A stretch of 64,000 nt of DNA from Synechococcus sp. RS9909 (GTDB taxonomy: Bacteria; Cyanobacteriota; Cyanobacteriia; PCC-6307; Cyanobiaceae), in contig NZ_CP047943.1 in NCBI RefSeq assembly GCF_014279595.1, positions 1,302,001 through 1,366,000 of the forward strand. Reading direction: 5' to 3'. The notes under the pieces were generated by a model. That model made no database searches, was not told where the DNA came from, and worked only from the letters and a program-made list of their open reading frames with translations. This document shows, one piece after another, positions 1 to 9,573 of this stretch (positions are counted from its first letter, which is position 1; every line of letters starts with the position of its first letter). A program made the translations under genes and the position numbers.

Positions 1-81
1 CAACAGCAGAGGCGGGCTGATGTGCGGCGCAAATGGCTGCAGGACGCAGAGCTGGCGCACCATCACCGCGTGACGTGCCAT
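1..81 (-). CDS. 5' end of an unidentified protein, cut by the window edge
   Basis: An open frame without stops runs from an ATG at 81-79 off the left edge. Its first residues are MARHAVMVRQLCVLQPFAPH. It starts one base after the TGA of the upstream kinase on the same strand, so the two are probably one transcript and translationally coupled. Only 27 residues are visible and I do not recognise the family. The close spacing is the main support that it is a gene. Confidence 0.45.
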   Translation of the reverse strand, partial: MARHAVMVRQLCVLQPFAPHISPPLLL

Positions 82-82
82 C

Positions 83-1240
83 TCAGGCCGGCTGCTGCGA
101 CAGCACGTCGCGGACCAGGGCTTCAATGCCATCCCACTGACGCTCGATCGAGTCGGTGAGGGCGAATTGCACCAGGGCCCGATCCAGGTTGTGGCCCGGA
201 CGCTCGGTGCGGAAGTAGCGATCTCCCTCCAGGTGATCGGTGAGGAAGCGCAGGCCCAGTTCAAAGGGCAGCAGGCGGATGCAGTCGGGCAGATAGTGGC
301 GATCGGCTGTGCTCAGAAACGAACGTCCCACGCCCAGATAGCCCTTAAGGATGGAGCGGCAGAGGTCGAGATCAAAGTGCACCGTGCTCCACTCACGGCA
401 TTCCTCTCCGGCTGGGTTGCAGCAGGAGCGCAGACAGTCGCCGATGTCGTAATGCACCAGCCCGGGCTTGACCGTGTCGAGGTCGATCAGGCCCACGGCC
501 TGGCCGGTGCGCTCATCGAGCATCACGTTGTTGATCTTCGGATCACCGTGGATCGGTCGGCGCTGCAGTTCGCCACGGGCACAGGCCGCCTCGAGCACAT
601 CCACCGCATGGCGGCGGCGTTCCACATGGTCGAGGGCCAGGCTCAGGGCCGCATCCGTGGATCCCTGTTGACAGGCCTGCCGCACCTGATCGAAACGGGC
701 CAGATAGGCCGGGGTGATGTGAAATCCCTCCAGTGTGTCCGCCAGATCGGCGATCGGCAGGTCACTCACCAGGTGGTGAAACATGCCCAGGCCATAGCCG
801 ATTTCACGGGCATGGGCTTCATCGCGGATCACATCGCTGGTGGTGGCGGCGCCGATGTAGCTGATCGATCGCCAGAACTGCCCTTCATGCTCCACCCAGT
901 GCTCCCCGTCGGCGCGCGCGCTGAGCACCCGGGGCACCTCCCAGCGACGCCCGGCCAGCTCCGCCGGTGCGTTGGCGAGGCGATGGTCGACATGACGGCC
1001 CAGGGTGAGCAGGTTGCCCATCACCAGATCGGGACGCTGGAACACGGTGGTGTTCAGCCGTTGCATCACGAAGGCGTCCGGTTCCCCCTCGCCGCGCAGC
1101 TGCACCAGGTAGGTGTCGTTGACGTTGCCCGTGCCGAGGGCGCGGATTCCGGCGATCCGCTCGGGCGCATGGAAGCGGCCGGCCACCAGCTGGAGGGAGC
1201 GTATAGACAGGGTGGCCCCATCCGCCATGGCTGATCGCAT
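83..1240 (-). CDS. APH-fold sugar kinase, NahK-like
   Basis: A 385-residue phosphotransferase of the aminoglycoside-phosphotransferase/choline-kinase fold. The N-terminal nucleotide loop reads GTGNVNDTYLV. The catalytic segment IHGDPKINNVMLD (about residue 230) and the metal-binding segment GLIDLDTV are intact. This layout matches bacterial N-acetylhexosamine 1-kinases (NahK), which phosphorylate free hexosamines, and related small-molecule kinases, so the substrate is inferred. A second in-frame ATG four codons in is an alternative start. The next gene on the strand begins one base after the stop. The gene is divergent from the nuclease operon at 1332. Confidence 0.75.
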   Translation of the reverse strand: MRSAMADGATLSIRSLQLVAGRFHAPERIAGIRALGTGNVNDTYLVQLRGEGEPDAFVMQRLNTTVFQRPDLVMGNLLTLGRHVDHRLANAPAELAGRRWEVPRVLSARADGEHWVEHEGQFWRSISYIGAATTSDVIRDEAHAREIGYGLGMFHHLVSDLPIADLADTLEGFHITPAYLARFDQVRQACQQGSTDAALSLALDHVERRRHAVDVLEAACARGELQRRPIHGDPKINNVMLDERTGQAVGLIDLDTVKPGLVHYDIGDCLRSCCNPAGEECREWSTVHFDLDLCRSILKGYLGVGRSFLSTADRHYLPDCIRLLPFELGLRFLTDHLEGDRYFRTERPGHNLDRALVQFALTDSIERQWDGIEALVRDVLSQQPA

Positions 1241-1331
1241 GCGTCTAAAGGGGAGAATGACGTGCTTCCCAGCCGCCGCCAGGCCCGAGTGTGCGGAACC
1301 TCAGGCAGCATGGGGCTGACCCAGGCCGTCA

Positions 1332-2549
1332 TTGCCCTTGCCCCGTCTGTTGCATACGGCCGACTGGCAGATCGGCAAGCCGTTCCGCTGGGTGGAGGAC
1401 ACCGCCAAACGCAGCCGGCTGCAGCAGGTGCGCATCGCCATGATCGAGCGCCTCAGCGCCCTGGCTCAGGAGCACAGGCCGGAGGCGCTGCTTGTGGCCG
1501 GAGATTTGTTTGATTCCGCTGCGGTGCCCACCGCCACGGTGTTGGAGGTGCTGGAGGCGATCGCTGCCATCCCCTGTCCGGTGCTGGTGATCCCTGGCAA
1601 TCACGATCACGGTGGCGCCGGGGGGCTGTGGCGGCGCAACGACGTGCAACGGGAGATGACCCGGCGCTGCCCGGATCTGCACCTGCTCCTGGAACGGCGT
1701 CCTGTGGAGATCGGCGATCTGGTGGTGTTGCCCTGCCCTCTGCTGCGTCAGCACGAAAGCGACAGCCCCACCGCCTGGCTGGAGTCGTTCGACTGGAGTC
1801 AGCTGCCTGCCGATCGCTGTCGTGTGGTGTTGGCCCATGGTTCTGTGCAGGGGTTCGGCGCCAGCGATGCGGACCTCAACGCCGCCACTGCCGGGCGCCG
1901 CAGCGATAGCAACAGGCTCTGTCTGGAGCGTCTGCCCCCGGCGGAGATCGATTACATCGCCCTGGGCGATTGGCATGCCCTGCATGCGGTGAGCGATCGC
2001 TGTTGGTACAGCGGCACACCGGAGCCGGACCGCTTTCCCCGCACACCGGAGGATCAGCGCGGTCAGGTGCTTCTGGTGGAGCTGGCGCGGGGCACCAGGC
2101 CGGCCGTGACCCCCCTGCCCACGGCATCGCTGCGCTGGCACAACGAACGGATCAGCCTGCGTTCCGCCGCCGATCTGCACCGGTTGGATCAATGGCTGGA
2201 GCACCGCATCGGTCGCCGGGTCGGGCGAGACCTGCTCCGGCTCGAGCTCGAAGGGCAGCTCGGTCTTGCGGAGCATCAGCGGCTCGGTGAGCGTCTGGAG
2301 GAGCTGCGCCAGGCGTTGCTGCATCTGCGTCTGCGCGGTCATTGCCATCGCCGCCCTGAGGCGGATGAGCTCCTGGCCCTGCGGGACTGCCCTGAGGGCC
2401 CCCTGATCCGGGCCGTGGCCGAGCAGCTCTGCCAGGGCCTCAAGGCCGCTGGCGAGCCAGGCGAGGTGGAGCGTCTGGAGACCGCCCTCTGTGAATTGCA
2501 TCGGCTCACGGACCTGGAGCGCAACGCCCAGGAGACGCCATGCGCCTGA
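1332..2549 (+). CDS. sbcD: SbcD/Mre11-type exonuclease subunit
   Basis: A calcineurin-fold metallophosphoesterase of 405 residues with the nuclease motifs in order: HTADWQIG at the N-terminus, VAGDLFDS, IPGNHDH, LAHGS and a final GDWHAL. SbcD/Mre11 pairs with an SMC-like ATPase to trim hairpin or blocked DNA ends during repair. The only initiator between the upstream in-frame stop (1317-1319) and HTADWQ is TTG, so a TTG start is used. It overlaps the ATPase gene by 10 bases, which indicates coupled synthesis of the two subunits. The length and motif spacing are closer to YhaO-type than to classical SbcD proteins. Confidence 0.88.
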   Translation: MPLPRLLHTADWQIGKPFRWVEDTAKRSRLQQVRIAMIERLSALAQEHRPEALLVAGDLFDSAAVPTATVLEVLEAIAAIPCPVLVIPGNHDHGGAGGLWRRNDVQREMTRRCPDLHLLLERRPVEIGDLVVLPCPLLRQHESDSPTAWLESFDWSQLPADRCRVVLAHGSVQGFGASDADLNAATAGRRSDSNRLCLERLPPAEIDYIALGDWHALHAVSDRCWYSGTPEPDRFPRTPEDQRGQVLLVELARGTRPAVTPLPTASLRWHNERISLRSAADLHRLDQWLEHRIGRRVGRDLLRLELEGQLGLAEHQRLGERLEELRQALLHLRLRGHCHRRPEADELLALRDCPEGPLIRAVAEQLCQGLKAAGEPGEVERLETALCELHRLTDLERNAQETPCA

Positions 2550-5236
2550 CCCACTGCCGGCTTGAGAGTGTGCGGCGCCATCGCCAGCTGGAGCTGGTGT
2601 TTGCCCCTGGCGTGACCCTGGTTGCCGGTGCCAATGAGAGCGGCAAGAGCACCCTGGTGGAGGCGATGCATCGCGCCCTGTTCCTGCGTGCCAATGCCAC
2701 CGGGGCGCCGATCCAGGCCCTGCGCTCGCAGCAACACCCCGGCCATCCCCAGGTGGAGATCGGCTTTGAGGCGGCAAACCGGGCCTGGACGCTCCAGAAG
2801 CGCTTCAGTGGCGCCAGTGGCACCGCATCCCTGCGAACAGCAGGGCAGGACGTGCTTCAGGGGGGCGAGGCGGAAGATCGCCTCGCCCAACTTCTCAGTG
2901 TTCCGGAAAGTCTGGGCAGTCGCCAGGTCAACCGCCAACTGCCAGGCCGCTGGGCCCATCTCTGGGTGATGCAGGGTGAAGCCGGGCGCGATCTGTTGGC
3001 CCAGGGCGCGGAGCATTACGCCCTGGCGGCCCTGATTGAGGCGCTGGAGGCGAAGGCGGAGGGGGCGTTGCAATCGCCCCTGGATCAACGCGTCAACGAC
3101 CAGCTCGAAAGCCTGGTGCAGGCGGCGTTCACCAGCCGTGGTGTGCGCACCAACAGCGTGCTCTGGCAATGCCAACAGACCAGCGCAGCGGCTCGAGAGG
3201 GCCTGGAGACGGCGATCGAGACCCGCGAGCGGTTCGAGCAGAGCGGGGAAGCGCTCGATCAGCTGGTGCAGCAGATCGACACGATCGAACGTCAGCAGCT
3301 GCCCGCGCTGCAGGGCCGCATCCGCAGCCAGAAGCAACGCATCAGCCTGCTGCAGAGCCTCGAACCGTTGCGGCTGCGGCGTGAGCCGTTGGAACGCCAG
3401 CGCGGCAGTCTGCAGCGCCTGGAGACGGAGGCGCGCAGCCAGGCGGAGCGTCAGGTCCAGCTGGACCTGGCGCTGGAACGCTTGCAGCAGGAGAACGACC
3501 AGGCGGTCCAGACCTGCCGGCAGCAACGCACGGACCTGCAGGCGCTGGAGCAACAACGCCAGGCTCTCGAGCAACGCGGCCAGACGCTGCGACGCCTGGA
3601 GGAACGTGCTGGCCTCGAGCAGCGCTGCCGAGAGCTGGAGATCCGTCGGACGACAGTTCAGGCGTTGCAGCGTCAACGCCAGCAGCTGCAGGAGAAGCTG
3701 AGGCGTTGTCGCTCCCTCAGTGCCGCAGAGCATGAGGCATTGCAGGAGCAGCGTCAGGCCCTGGAGGCCCTCAGGATCCGGCGCGAAGCGATGGCCACCC
3801 GGGTGCGTCTGCTGCGGGCTTCCTCGCCCGTGGCGCTGGGTGGCGCAGCGCTTCAGGTGGGGGAGGAACGCCTGCTCAGCCAACCCTTCGGCCTGACCGT
3901 TGGCGAAGGAGTGGAGCTGGAGCTGACGCCCGGGGGAGGGGCGGACCTGGAGGCACTCGAACGGGAATGCCAGCAACGGCGACAGCAGCTGGAGCAGATG
4001 CTTCAGCGCCATGACTTCGCCAGTGTTGAGGAGGCCGAAGCCCAGTGGCAGCAGCGCTTGCGTCTCGATGCCGAGCAGCGGCTGCTTGAGGGGCAGTGGC
4101 AGCAGGTTGCGCCAGCGGAGGATCTCGAGACGGAGCTGCAGACCCTGCGCCAGCGGCTGGCGGCACTCCAGGAGGAGGAGACGGCTGTTTCCAGTGGCCA
4201 ACCTGTATTGGATGACCAGCTGGAGCAGCTCGCGCAGCAACCCGACGCTCTGCATCGGGCTCTGGAGCAGTGCCGGATCAGCTATCGAACGGTTCAGGAG
4301 AGCTGGAAGCGCCTGCAGGGCCAACGGGACCCCGCGGAGGCGCGCCTGGCCCAGACCGCAAAGGACTTGCAGAGCCATCAGCTGCAACGGGAACGGCTGC
4401 TGACGGAGCAGGCCTCAGGCCTGAAGCAACGGCAGACCCTGGTGGAGGAGTGCGGTGATCTGGCCCAGCTGGATGCCGCCCTCGAGGCGCTGCGGCGCGA
4501 GGAGGACGCCCTGCGCCGCAGCGCCCAGGACCTCCCAGCCGAGGCGGGAGGGGTTGAAGCGGTGCGCGAGGCCGAAGCTGAGCTGCAGCGCCTGGAGGCG
4601 GAGGAGCAGCGTCTGGCACGCAGCCTGCAACAGCTCAGTGCTGAGCGGGGCGGATTGCAGGAACGCTGCCTGGCGCTGAGTGATGCCGACCCCTACGCGG
4701 CGGAGGAGGAGGCTGCCGCCCGCCTGGAGCAGGCGGAGGCGCGGGAGCGCAGTGAGCGGTTGGTGGTAGAGGCGCAACAGCTGTTACTGCACGAATTCCA
4801 ACGGGCGCGCAGCGATCTCTCCAGCCGCTACACGGTGCCGCTGCGCCGCAGCATGGATCGCGTTCTCGCCCCCCTCTTCGGCCCTGACGGGGCACGCACC
4901 GCTCTGGGGTACTCCGCCAAAGATGGCCTTGGCGACCTGGGGCTGGAACGGGATGGGCTGTTGTTGCCGTTTGCGGCTCTCAGTGGTGGCCTGCGCGAGC
5001 AACTCAACGCGGCCCTGCGCCTGGCGATCGCCGATGTGTTGCGTGTGGGCCACGACGGATGTCTGCCCGTGCTCTTCGATGACGCCTTCAGCAACAGCGA
5101 TCCGCAGCGTCTGCAGGCGGTGCTCACCATGCTCCGGCAAGCGGCGGATCGGGGGTTGCAGGTGATTGTGATGAGTTGCGATCCCGATCCCTACCGGGCC
5201 ATCGCCGATGCGGTGGTGGAGCTGCCAACCAGCTGA
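2540..5236 (+). CDS. sbcC: SbcC/Rad50-like AAA ATPase (YhaN type)
   Basis: An 898-residue SMC-like ATPase and partner of the overlapping nuclease. The Walker A motif GANESGKST lies near residue 33. Long heptad-like Gln/Glu/Arg/Leu-rich coiled coils fill about residues 200-760. The C-terminal half-site has the ABC signature LSGGLREQL and Walker B LPVLFDDAFSNSD. No CxxC zinc hook is obvious in the centre, which fits YhaN-type rather than true Rad50/SbcC. The complex probably processes DNA ends. A short hairpin follows the stop. Confidence 0.87.
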   Translation: MRLTHCRLESVRRHRQLELVFAPGVTLVAGANESGKSTLVEAMHRALFLRANATGAPIQALRSQQHPGHPQVEIGFEAANRAWTLQKRFSGASGTASLRTAGQDVLQGGEAEDRLAQLLSVPESLGSRQVNRQLPGRWAHLWVMQGEAGRDLLAQGAEHYALAALIEALEAKAEGALQSPLDQRVNDQLESLVQAAFTSRGVRTNSVLWQCQQTSAAAREGLETAIETRERFEQSGEALDQLVQQIDTIERQQLPALQGRIRSQKQRISLLQSLEPLRLRREPLERQRGSLQRLETEARSQAERQVQLDLALERLQQENDQAVQTCRQQRTDLQALEQQRQALEQRGQTLRRLEERAGLEQRCRELEIRRTTVQALQRQRQQLQEKLRRCRSLSAAEHEALQEQRQALEALRIRREAMATRVRLLRASSPVALGGAALQVGEERLLSQPFGLTVGEGVELELTPGGGADLEALERECQQRRQQLEQMLQRHDFASVEEAEAQWQQRLRLDAEQRLLEGQWQQVAPAEDLETELQTLRQRLAALQEEETAVSSGQPVLDDQLEQLAQQPDALHRALEQCRISYRTVQESWKRLQGQRDPAEARLAQTAKDLQSHQLQRERLLTEQASGLKQRQTLVEECGDLAQLDAALEALRREEDALRRSAQDLPAEAGGVEAVREAEAELQRLEAEEQRLARSLQQLSAERGGLQERCLALSDADPYAAEEEAAARLEQAEARERSERLVVEAQQLLLHEFQRARSDLSSRYTVPLRRSMDRVLAPLFGPDGARTALGYSAKDGLGDLGLERDGLLLPFAALSGGLREQLNAALRLAIADVLRVGHDGCLPVLFDDAFSNSDPQRLQAVLTMLRQAADRGLQVIVMSCDPDPYRAIADAVVELPTS

Positions 5237-5250
5237 GAAGCCCCGGCTTC
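5237..5250 (+). terminator. Short GC hairpin after sbcC
   Basis: GAAGC-CCCG-GCTTC follows the sbcC stop by one base. It is a 5-bp stem with a 4-base loop and has no T tract, so it is only a weak terminator candidate. It lies between convergent genes. Confidence 0.3.
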
Positions 5251-5277
5251 AGAGCACCGTCATCAGAGCACCGTCAT
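5250..5277. repeat. Two tandem 14-bp copies
   Basis: CAGAGCACCGTCAT occurs twice head to tail. A partial third copy runs into the stop region of the next, convergent gene. It is probably replication slippage between gene ends. Confidence 0.7.
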
Positions 5278-6809
5278 CAGAGCGCCGTTTCGATCACATT
5301 CATCGCCCGCAGGTAGGCGGGAGGTTCGGTGGCAGCGTCCAGCTCTTCGAAGCTGTTGTCGTCGCGGATCAGGCGACGGGCGTTGTCGGCAATCACCGCA
5401 TTCACCACCAGATCCATCGCCTCCGGTTGGTGCAGGTTCTGCAGCGCCTCGGCGTAACGGCGACTGTGGGTGGGACGCACCGATTCCTGGCAGTAGTTGG
5501 AGAGCTCCCGGCTGTCTGTCATCACCGAGAAGGCCACCTCCTTGGTGGAAGTTTTGCCGTAGATCGCCATGTAAAGCAGGTTCACCATCGAGGCGTCATG
5601 CACAGGGATGGCGTAATTCCGCACGATCTGCGGCCAGTAACGCAGCGCCTTCAGCCCTTCCAGTCCACCTTTACGCAGACCCGCCTGTTCGCACCAGTCC
5701 TCCACCTCTTCCATCGTGTGGGGGCAGCGCTGCACCTCGCGCATCCGATCCGCCAACACCTGTCCAGCCTGGAAATTGCGCGTCGGTTTCCCCGACACAG
5801 GCAGCATCATGCTGCCGCGCACATCCGCCACCATGGCGGTGAGCTGGGCGAAGGTGTGGTCACGCACCTTTTCCATGTCTCCGCCCCGCACCAGCGCCGC
5901 TTCGATCCGCTGCACGCCATAGCCGAGTTCGGTGAGGGCGAAGGGTTGACGGTTGTAGAGCCGCTGACGATCCCGCCTGGCCATCGACACGGTGGCCGCC
6001 TGATCCAGGCATTGATCCAGCAGAAGGGTGAGCAGGGTCGGCAAGACCCCCGGATTTTGCTGGTGATAGTTGTATCCGAAGCCGGCAAACACCGACGACA
6101 TGTTTTTCGCCGCCTTGATGTATTGCCCTTCGACGTTGTGCACGCCGGGGGACACTTGAATGTTGGGGGAGAGGCGATCGAGCATGCGTGCACCGAGCAG
6201 GGCGGTAAGCGCATTGGGATGGCAGAAGTTGGCAGTGAAACTGTCGAGTGGGTTGCGCAGGGCGCCGTGACGGTGGAAGCCGGAGAAGAAGGCCAGGTTC
6301 GGCACCTTCTCGCAGAGCACATACGACGCATTGGCGATGTGGTCGTGGCTGAAGGAGCCGGCAAGGCAGGCGAGCACCACCTGCTCACGTCCCAGCTCCT
6401 CCCGCAGTCGGCAGGCCTCCTGCAGGTCATCCTCCACGTGGTTGCTGTTGGCGCTGAGCACCACCAGTTCGCAGCGCTGCAGCAGGTCGGCCAGGGAATT
6501 GGGGCACCGCTCGCCAGCACCGGCGTCGTGGCTCGCCATCCGCTCCACGGCGGCCACATGCTCGGGATCCATGCCGGCGAGGGCGTCGGCGTTGAAGGCA
6601 CCGAGCAGGCTGCGGCCGGGGCGGGCCGCCAGCAGCAGATCGCCTTCGCCCTCCTGCTGCATGGCGCAGTTGTAGGCCAGGGAGGCCGGGTAGAGCCCCA
6701 CGCTGTAGAAGCCCACCTTGCCCACCTCCAGCTCACGGATGCGTTGACGCACCAGCTCGGCGTCGAGGCTGCGGGGGAAGAAGGTGTTGCTCTTCAGCGA
6801 GGTCTGCAT
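5277..6809 (-). CDS. Conserved protein of unknown function, possibly a Rossmann-type dehydrogenase
   Basis: A 510-residue protein from the ATG at 6809 (MQTSLKSNTFFPR). A longer reading to 6881 would overlap the divergent GST gene and adds only low-complexity residues, so the inner start is preferred. The N-terminal third alternates strands and helices (VGKVGFYSVGLYPASLAY, then ELVVLSANSNHVEDDL), and the middle has GVHNVEGQYIKAAKNMSSVF. This faintly recalls the NAD-binding and lysine-containing parts of glycerol-3-phosphate-type dehydrogenases. That resemblance is inference; I cannot name the family. There is no signal peptide or membrane segment. Confidence 0.75.
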   Translation of the reverse strand: MQTSLKSNTFFPRSLDAELVRQRIRELEVGKVGFYSVGLYPASLAYNCAMQQEGEGDLLLAARPGRSLLGAFNADALAGMDPEHVAAVERMASHDAGAGERCPNSLADLLQRCELVVLSANSNHVEDDLQEACRLREELGREQVVLACLAGSFSHDHIANASYVLCEKVPNLAFFSGFHRHGALRNPLDSFTANFCHPNALTALLGARMLDRLSPNIQVSPGVHNVEGQYIKAAKNMSSVFAGFGYNYHQQNPGVLPTLLTLLLDQCLDQAATVSMARRDRQRLYNRQPFALTELGYGVQRIEAALVRGGDMEKVRDHTFAQLTAMVADVRGSMMLPVSGKPTRNFQAGQVLADRMREVQRCPHTMEEVEDWCEQAGLRKGGLEGLKALRYWPQIVRNYAIPVHDASMVNLLYMAIYGKTSTKEVAFSVMTDSRELSNYCQESVRPTHSRRYAEALQNLHQPEAMDLVVNAVIADNARRLIRDDNSFEELDAATEPPAYLRAMNVIETAL

Positions 6810-6870
6810 CGTGCTGGCATCACGTGGGGCCTCGGGGCCATGATCCCCCGACACCTTACGCAGCGATCCG

Positions 6871-7455
6871 ATGACGCTCACGCTCTACGGCGGGCAGCGC
6901 ACCCGCGCTTCGATGCCGCGCTGGTACATGGAGGAGAAGGGCATCGCGTACCGCCTGGAGGAGCTGGATCTCCAGGCCCAGGAGCAGCGTCAACCGGAGT
7001 TTCTGGCGATCAATCCCTTCGGCAAACTGCCCGCCCTGGTCGACACCACGGTGCAGGGGGCCGATGGCCAGCCGCTGACGTTGTTTGAAAGCGGCGCGAT
7101 CCTGCTCCATCTCGCCGACTGCCACAGCGACGACATCACCACCGCGGCGGAGCGGGCCCTCACCAGCCAGTGGCTGCTGTTTGCCAATGCCACCCTGGCG
7201 ATCGCCCTGTTTGTTCCCAGCAACCGGGAGCGGGACTTTCCCCGTCTGATGGGGGTACTCAACGAGCAGCTCGAACCCGATCGGCCTCTGGTGGGGCGCT
7301 GCTGGGGTGCGGCTGACTGCGCGGTGCAGGCCTATCTGGCCTACCTGCCGATCTTTTTCCCCGACATCGATCTGAGCCCCTATCCCAGGATCCAGGCCGT
7401 GATTGACGCCGTGCAGCAGCGACCGGCCTATCAAACCGCCATGGGAGCGCGCTGA
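6871..7455 (+). CDS. Glutathione S-transferase family protein
   Basis: A 194-residue soluble protein. The N-terminal thioredoxin-like domain (LTLYGGQRTRASMPRWYMEE) has the GST pattern NPFGKLPALVD about residue 50 and the glutathione-contact segment LFESGAILLHLAD near residue 72. An all-alpha domain follows. GSTs conjugate or reduce electrophiles and peroxides with glutathione. It is divergent from the 5277-6809 gene with about 60 bases between them. StpA begins 5 bases after its stop, so the two may be cotranscribed. Confidence 0.85.
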   Translation: MTLTLYGGQRTRASMPRWYMEEKGIAYRLEELDLQAQEQRQPEFLAINPFGKLPALVDTTVQGADGQPLTLFESGAILLHLADCHSDDITTAAERALTSQWLLFANATLAIALFVPSNRERDFPRLMGVLNEQLEPDRPLVGRCWGAADCAVQAYLAYLPIFFPDIDLSPYPRIQAVIDAVQQRPAYQTAMGAR

Positions 7456-7460
7456 AGCCG

Positions 7461-8669
7461 ATGCAGACCCTCAGTCTCAACCAGCTGCATGACGAGCTCG
7501 CCGCCAGCCCCGATCTGTTGATCATTCAGGACCTCGATGGGGTCTGCATGCCCCTGGTGCAGGATCCCCTCACCCGGAAGCTTCCGGCCGACTACGTGCA
7601 GGCAGCGGCGGAGCTTCATGGCCATTTCAATGTGCTCACCAATGGCGAACATGAGGGGCGCCGTGGCGTGAACCGCCTGGTGGAACAGGCCCTGGGCGAT
7701 CGGGAGCGTCCCGGTCGCGAGGGCTTCTACCTCCCCGGCCTCGCTGCCGGTGGTGTGCAGCTGCAGGATCGCTACGGCAGCCTCAGCCACCCGGGCGTCA
7801 GTGAAGCGGAGATGGCCTTCCTCGCCGCTGTGCCCGCCACGATGGCGGCGCTCCTTGCCGAGCAGTTGCCGCCGCTGCTGCCCGAGCTGGGGGAAGGGGA
7901 GCTGAAGCTGGAGATCGAGCGGGCGATTCTCGACACCCAGGTGTCGCCCACGATCAACCTGAACAGCCTCTTCGCCCGGCTCCCCGACGCTGTCGAGCGG
8001 CAACGTCAGCTGCAGACGATGCTCGCGGCTGTGATGGCCTCCCTGATGGACCAGGCGGCGGCGGCGGGATTGGCGGAGTCGTTTTTTCTGCATGTGGCGC
8101 CCAACCTGGGCCGGGATGCAGAGGGGCAGGAGCGCCTCAAGCCGGCCCAGCCTGGGGATGTGGGCAGCACCGACATTCAGTTCATGCTTCGCGGCGCCAT
8201 CAAGGAGGTGGGGCTGCTGGTGTTGATCAATCGCCACATCGCCGCCCGCAGCGGTGAGGCTCCCCTCGGCGCTGACTTCAACGTGCGCTGCGCCCCCCAC
8301 GATCACGCCGCCCTGCTCGATCTCTGCCATCGCCACATCCCGGCCGATCAGATGCCCCATCTGGTGGGGGTGGGTGACACGGTCACCTCCCATCCCTGTC
8401 CGCAGGGGTCGGGCTGGCTGCGTGGCGGCAGCGATCGCGGCTTCCTCACCCTGTTGCAGGAACTCGGCGAGAGCTATGGCCAGCCCAACCGCGTTGTGTT
8501 GGTCGACAGCAGCGGTGGCGAAGTGGATCGCCCCTCGCTCGCCGATGGATCGTTGGCGGGGATCAGCGATCCGGAGGATCCGCTCCGCTTCGATGTCTGC
8601 GTTCCCGGTGGCCCGGAGGCCTACGTGACCTGGTTCAAGACGTTGGCATCCGCCCGGAAGCGGACCTGA
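7461..8669 (+). CDS. stpA: Glucosylglycerol-3-phosphate phosphatase
   Basis: A 402-residue HAD-like phosphatase with the nucleophile segment IIQDLDGVCMPLV near residue 20 and strong resemblance to cyanobacterial StpA (salt-tolerance phosphatase). StpA removes phosphate from glucosylglycerol-3-phosphate, the last step in making the compatible solute glucosylglycerol. Late segments VGVGDTVTSHPC and VVLVDSSGGEVDRP fit the HAD acidic motif region. The length is near that of the characterised Synechocystis enzyme. It starts 5 bases after the GST gene. Its 3' end overlaps the convergent gene by 35 bases. It supports a marine or brackish lifestyle. Confidence 0.88.
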   Translation: MQTLSLNQLHDELAASPDLLIIQDLDGVCMPLVQDPLTRKLPADYVQAAAELHGHFNVLTNGEHEGRRGVNRLVEQALGDRERPGREGFYLPGLAAGGVQLQDRYGSLSHPGVSEAEMAFLAAVPATMAALLAEQLPPLLPELGEGELKLEIERAILDTQVSPTINLNSLFARLPDAVERQRQLQTMLAAVMASLMDQAAAAGLAESFFLHVAPNLGRDAEGQERLKPAQPGDVGSTDIQFMLRGAIKEVGLLVLINRHIAARSGEAPLGADFNVRCAPHDHAALLDLCHRHIPADQMPHLVGVGDTVTSHPCPQGSGWLRGGSDRGFLTLLQELGESYGQPNRVVLVDSSGGEVDRPSLADGSLAGISDPEDPLRFDVCVPGGPEAYVTWFKTLASARKRT

Positions 8670-9573
8670 GACTTCGGGGCAGGACCCGCATCATGAAGGG
8701 CAGGGCGGTGATCGACGGTTTGCCGCCACTGACCCACACCGCCTGCTCTTCGCTCCACATCCTGCGGCCCGGCACGATCAGGCGCGATTTGGAGGCATGG
8801 TCGGGCAGGAACGCCGCCGTGAAACCTCGGGCCTGCACAAAGCGATGCAGGTCATCGAACAACACACCATCGTCGGTTTCGATCACCTCCAGGCGGCCAT
8901 CGGGCCGGAATCCATACACGATGCGCACATCGGCCAGACGCATCGGGCCATACACGCCCCGATAGCTGCTGGGCGGGGTGGCTTGGGGATGGGCGAAGGC
9001 ATGCAACCCACCGATGAAGAGGCGGTAGCGCTCCTGGCGCGCGGGGGTGAGATCACCGAAGCCGTAGCGCAGCTCGCCCGCCTCGGTCACGGCGATGTAG
9101 GCACGCTCGGAGGCGGCGGCCCGATTGCCGGCACGGCGGATGCCATCGCTGAGCATCAGATCGCCATGGAGCACCATGCCGAGCGGTTCGTTCGGATGAC
9201 CCTTTTCAAAGGTGGGTCCGGTGAAGAACAGCAGGGCCTCGCCATCCCGATTCGCCTCGAACTCCCTGTTCCAGCCGCCGAAGAATTCCAGATCCACCCA
9301 GCGGGGATCGAGGATCACACTGGAATACCCCACCGACACCGTGCTGCCGTCATCGCGGCTGAGCTGCTGCACCCGGTCGGCTTGGAAGACGGCGATCTCC
9401 TCTGGCGGGGGTGGTTGGGGAGGAGGCTCCGGCAGGAGCCAGGCCAACGACTCGATGGGGCTGGCTTCGGGATCAGCCTTCTGCGCGACCCGCCAGAAGG
9501 GTTGGCTGGCGGCCACCAGGGCACCGAGACAGGCGGAGGCCACTCCGATCGCCACAAGGGTGCCCGTCCTCAT
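8635..9573 (-). CDS. Exported or membrane-anchored protein, phosphodiester-glycosidase-like
   Basis: A 312-residue protein. An N-terminal hydrophobic segment (residues 5-24, Ala/Val/Leu-rich) looks like a signal anchor, followed by a proline-rich spacer. The body contains ALLFFTGPTFEKGHPNEPLG and AYIAVTEAGELRYGFGDL, a pattern like proteins of the NAGPA/DUF2233 phosphodiester-glycosidase group that hold an FTGPTFE-type turn. That assignment is tentative and no catalytic residue can be pinned down by eye. It is convergent with stpA, overlapping its last 35 bases. Confidence 0.75.
   Translation of the reverse strand: MRTGTLVAIGVASACLGALVAASQPFWRVAQKADPEASPIESLAWLLPEPPPQPPPPEEIAVFQADRVQQLSRDDGSTVSVGYSSVILDPRWVDLEFFGGWNREFEANRDGEALLFFTGPTFEKGHPNEPLGMVLHGDLMLSDGIRRAGNRAAASERAYIAVTEAGELRYGFGDLTPARQERYRLFIGGLHAFAHPQATPPSSYRGVYGPMRLADVRIVYGFRPDGRLEVIETDDGVLFDDLHRFVQARGFTAAFLPDHASKSRLIVPGRRMWSEEQAVWVSGGKPSITALPFMMRVLPRSLRSASGRMPTS

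Noticed and set aside
2339-4387. A 682-codon open frame antisense to sbcC
   Set aside because: Leu/Gln/Ala-rich composition mirrors the coiled-coil coding strand in high-GC DNA; no family motif, and sbcC is unmistakable.
5208-7088. A 626-codon plus-strand frame across the 5277-6809 gene
   Set aside because: His/Gly/Val-rich shadow frame with no domain pattern; the minus-strand protein and the GST gene explain the region.
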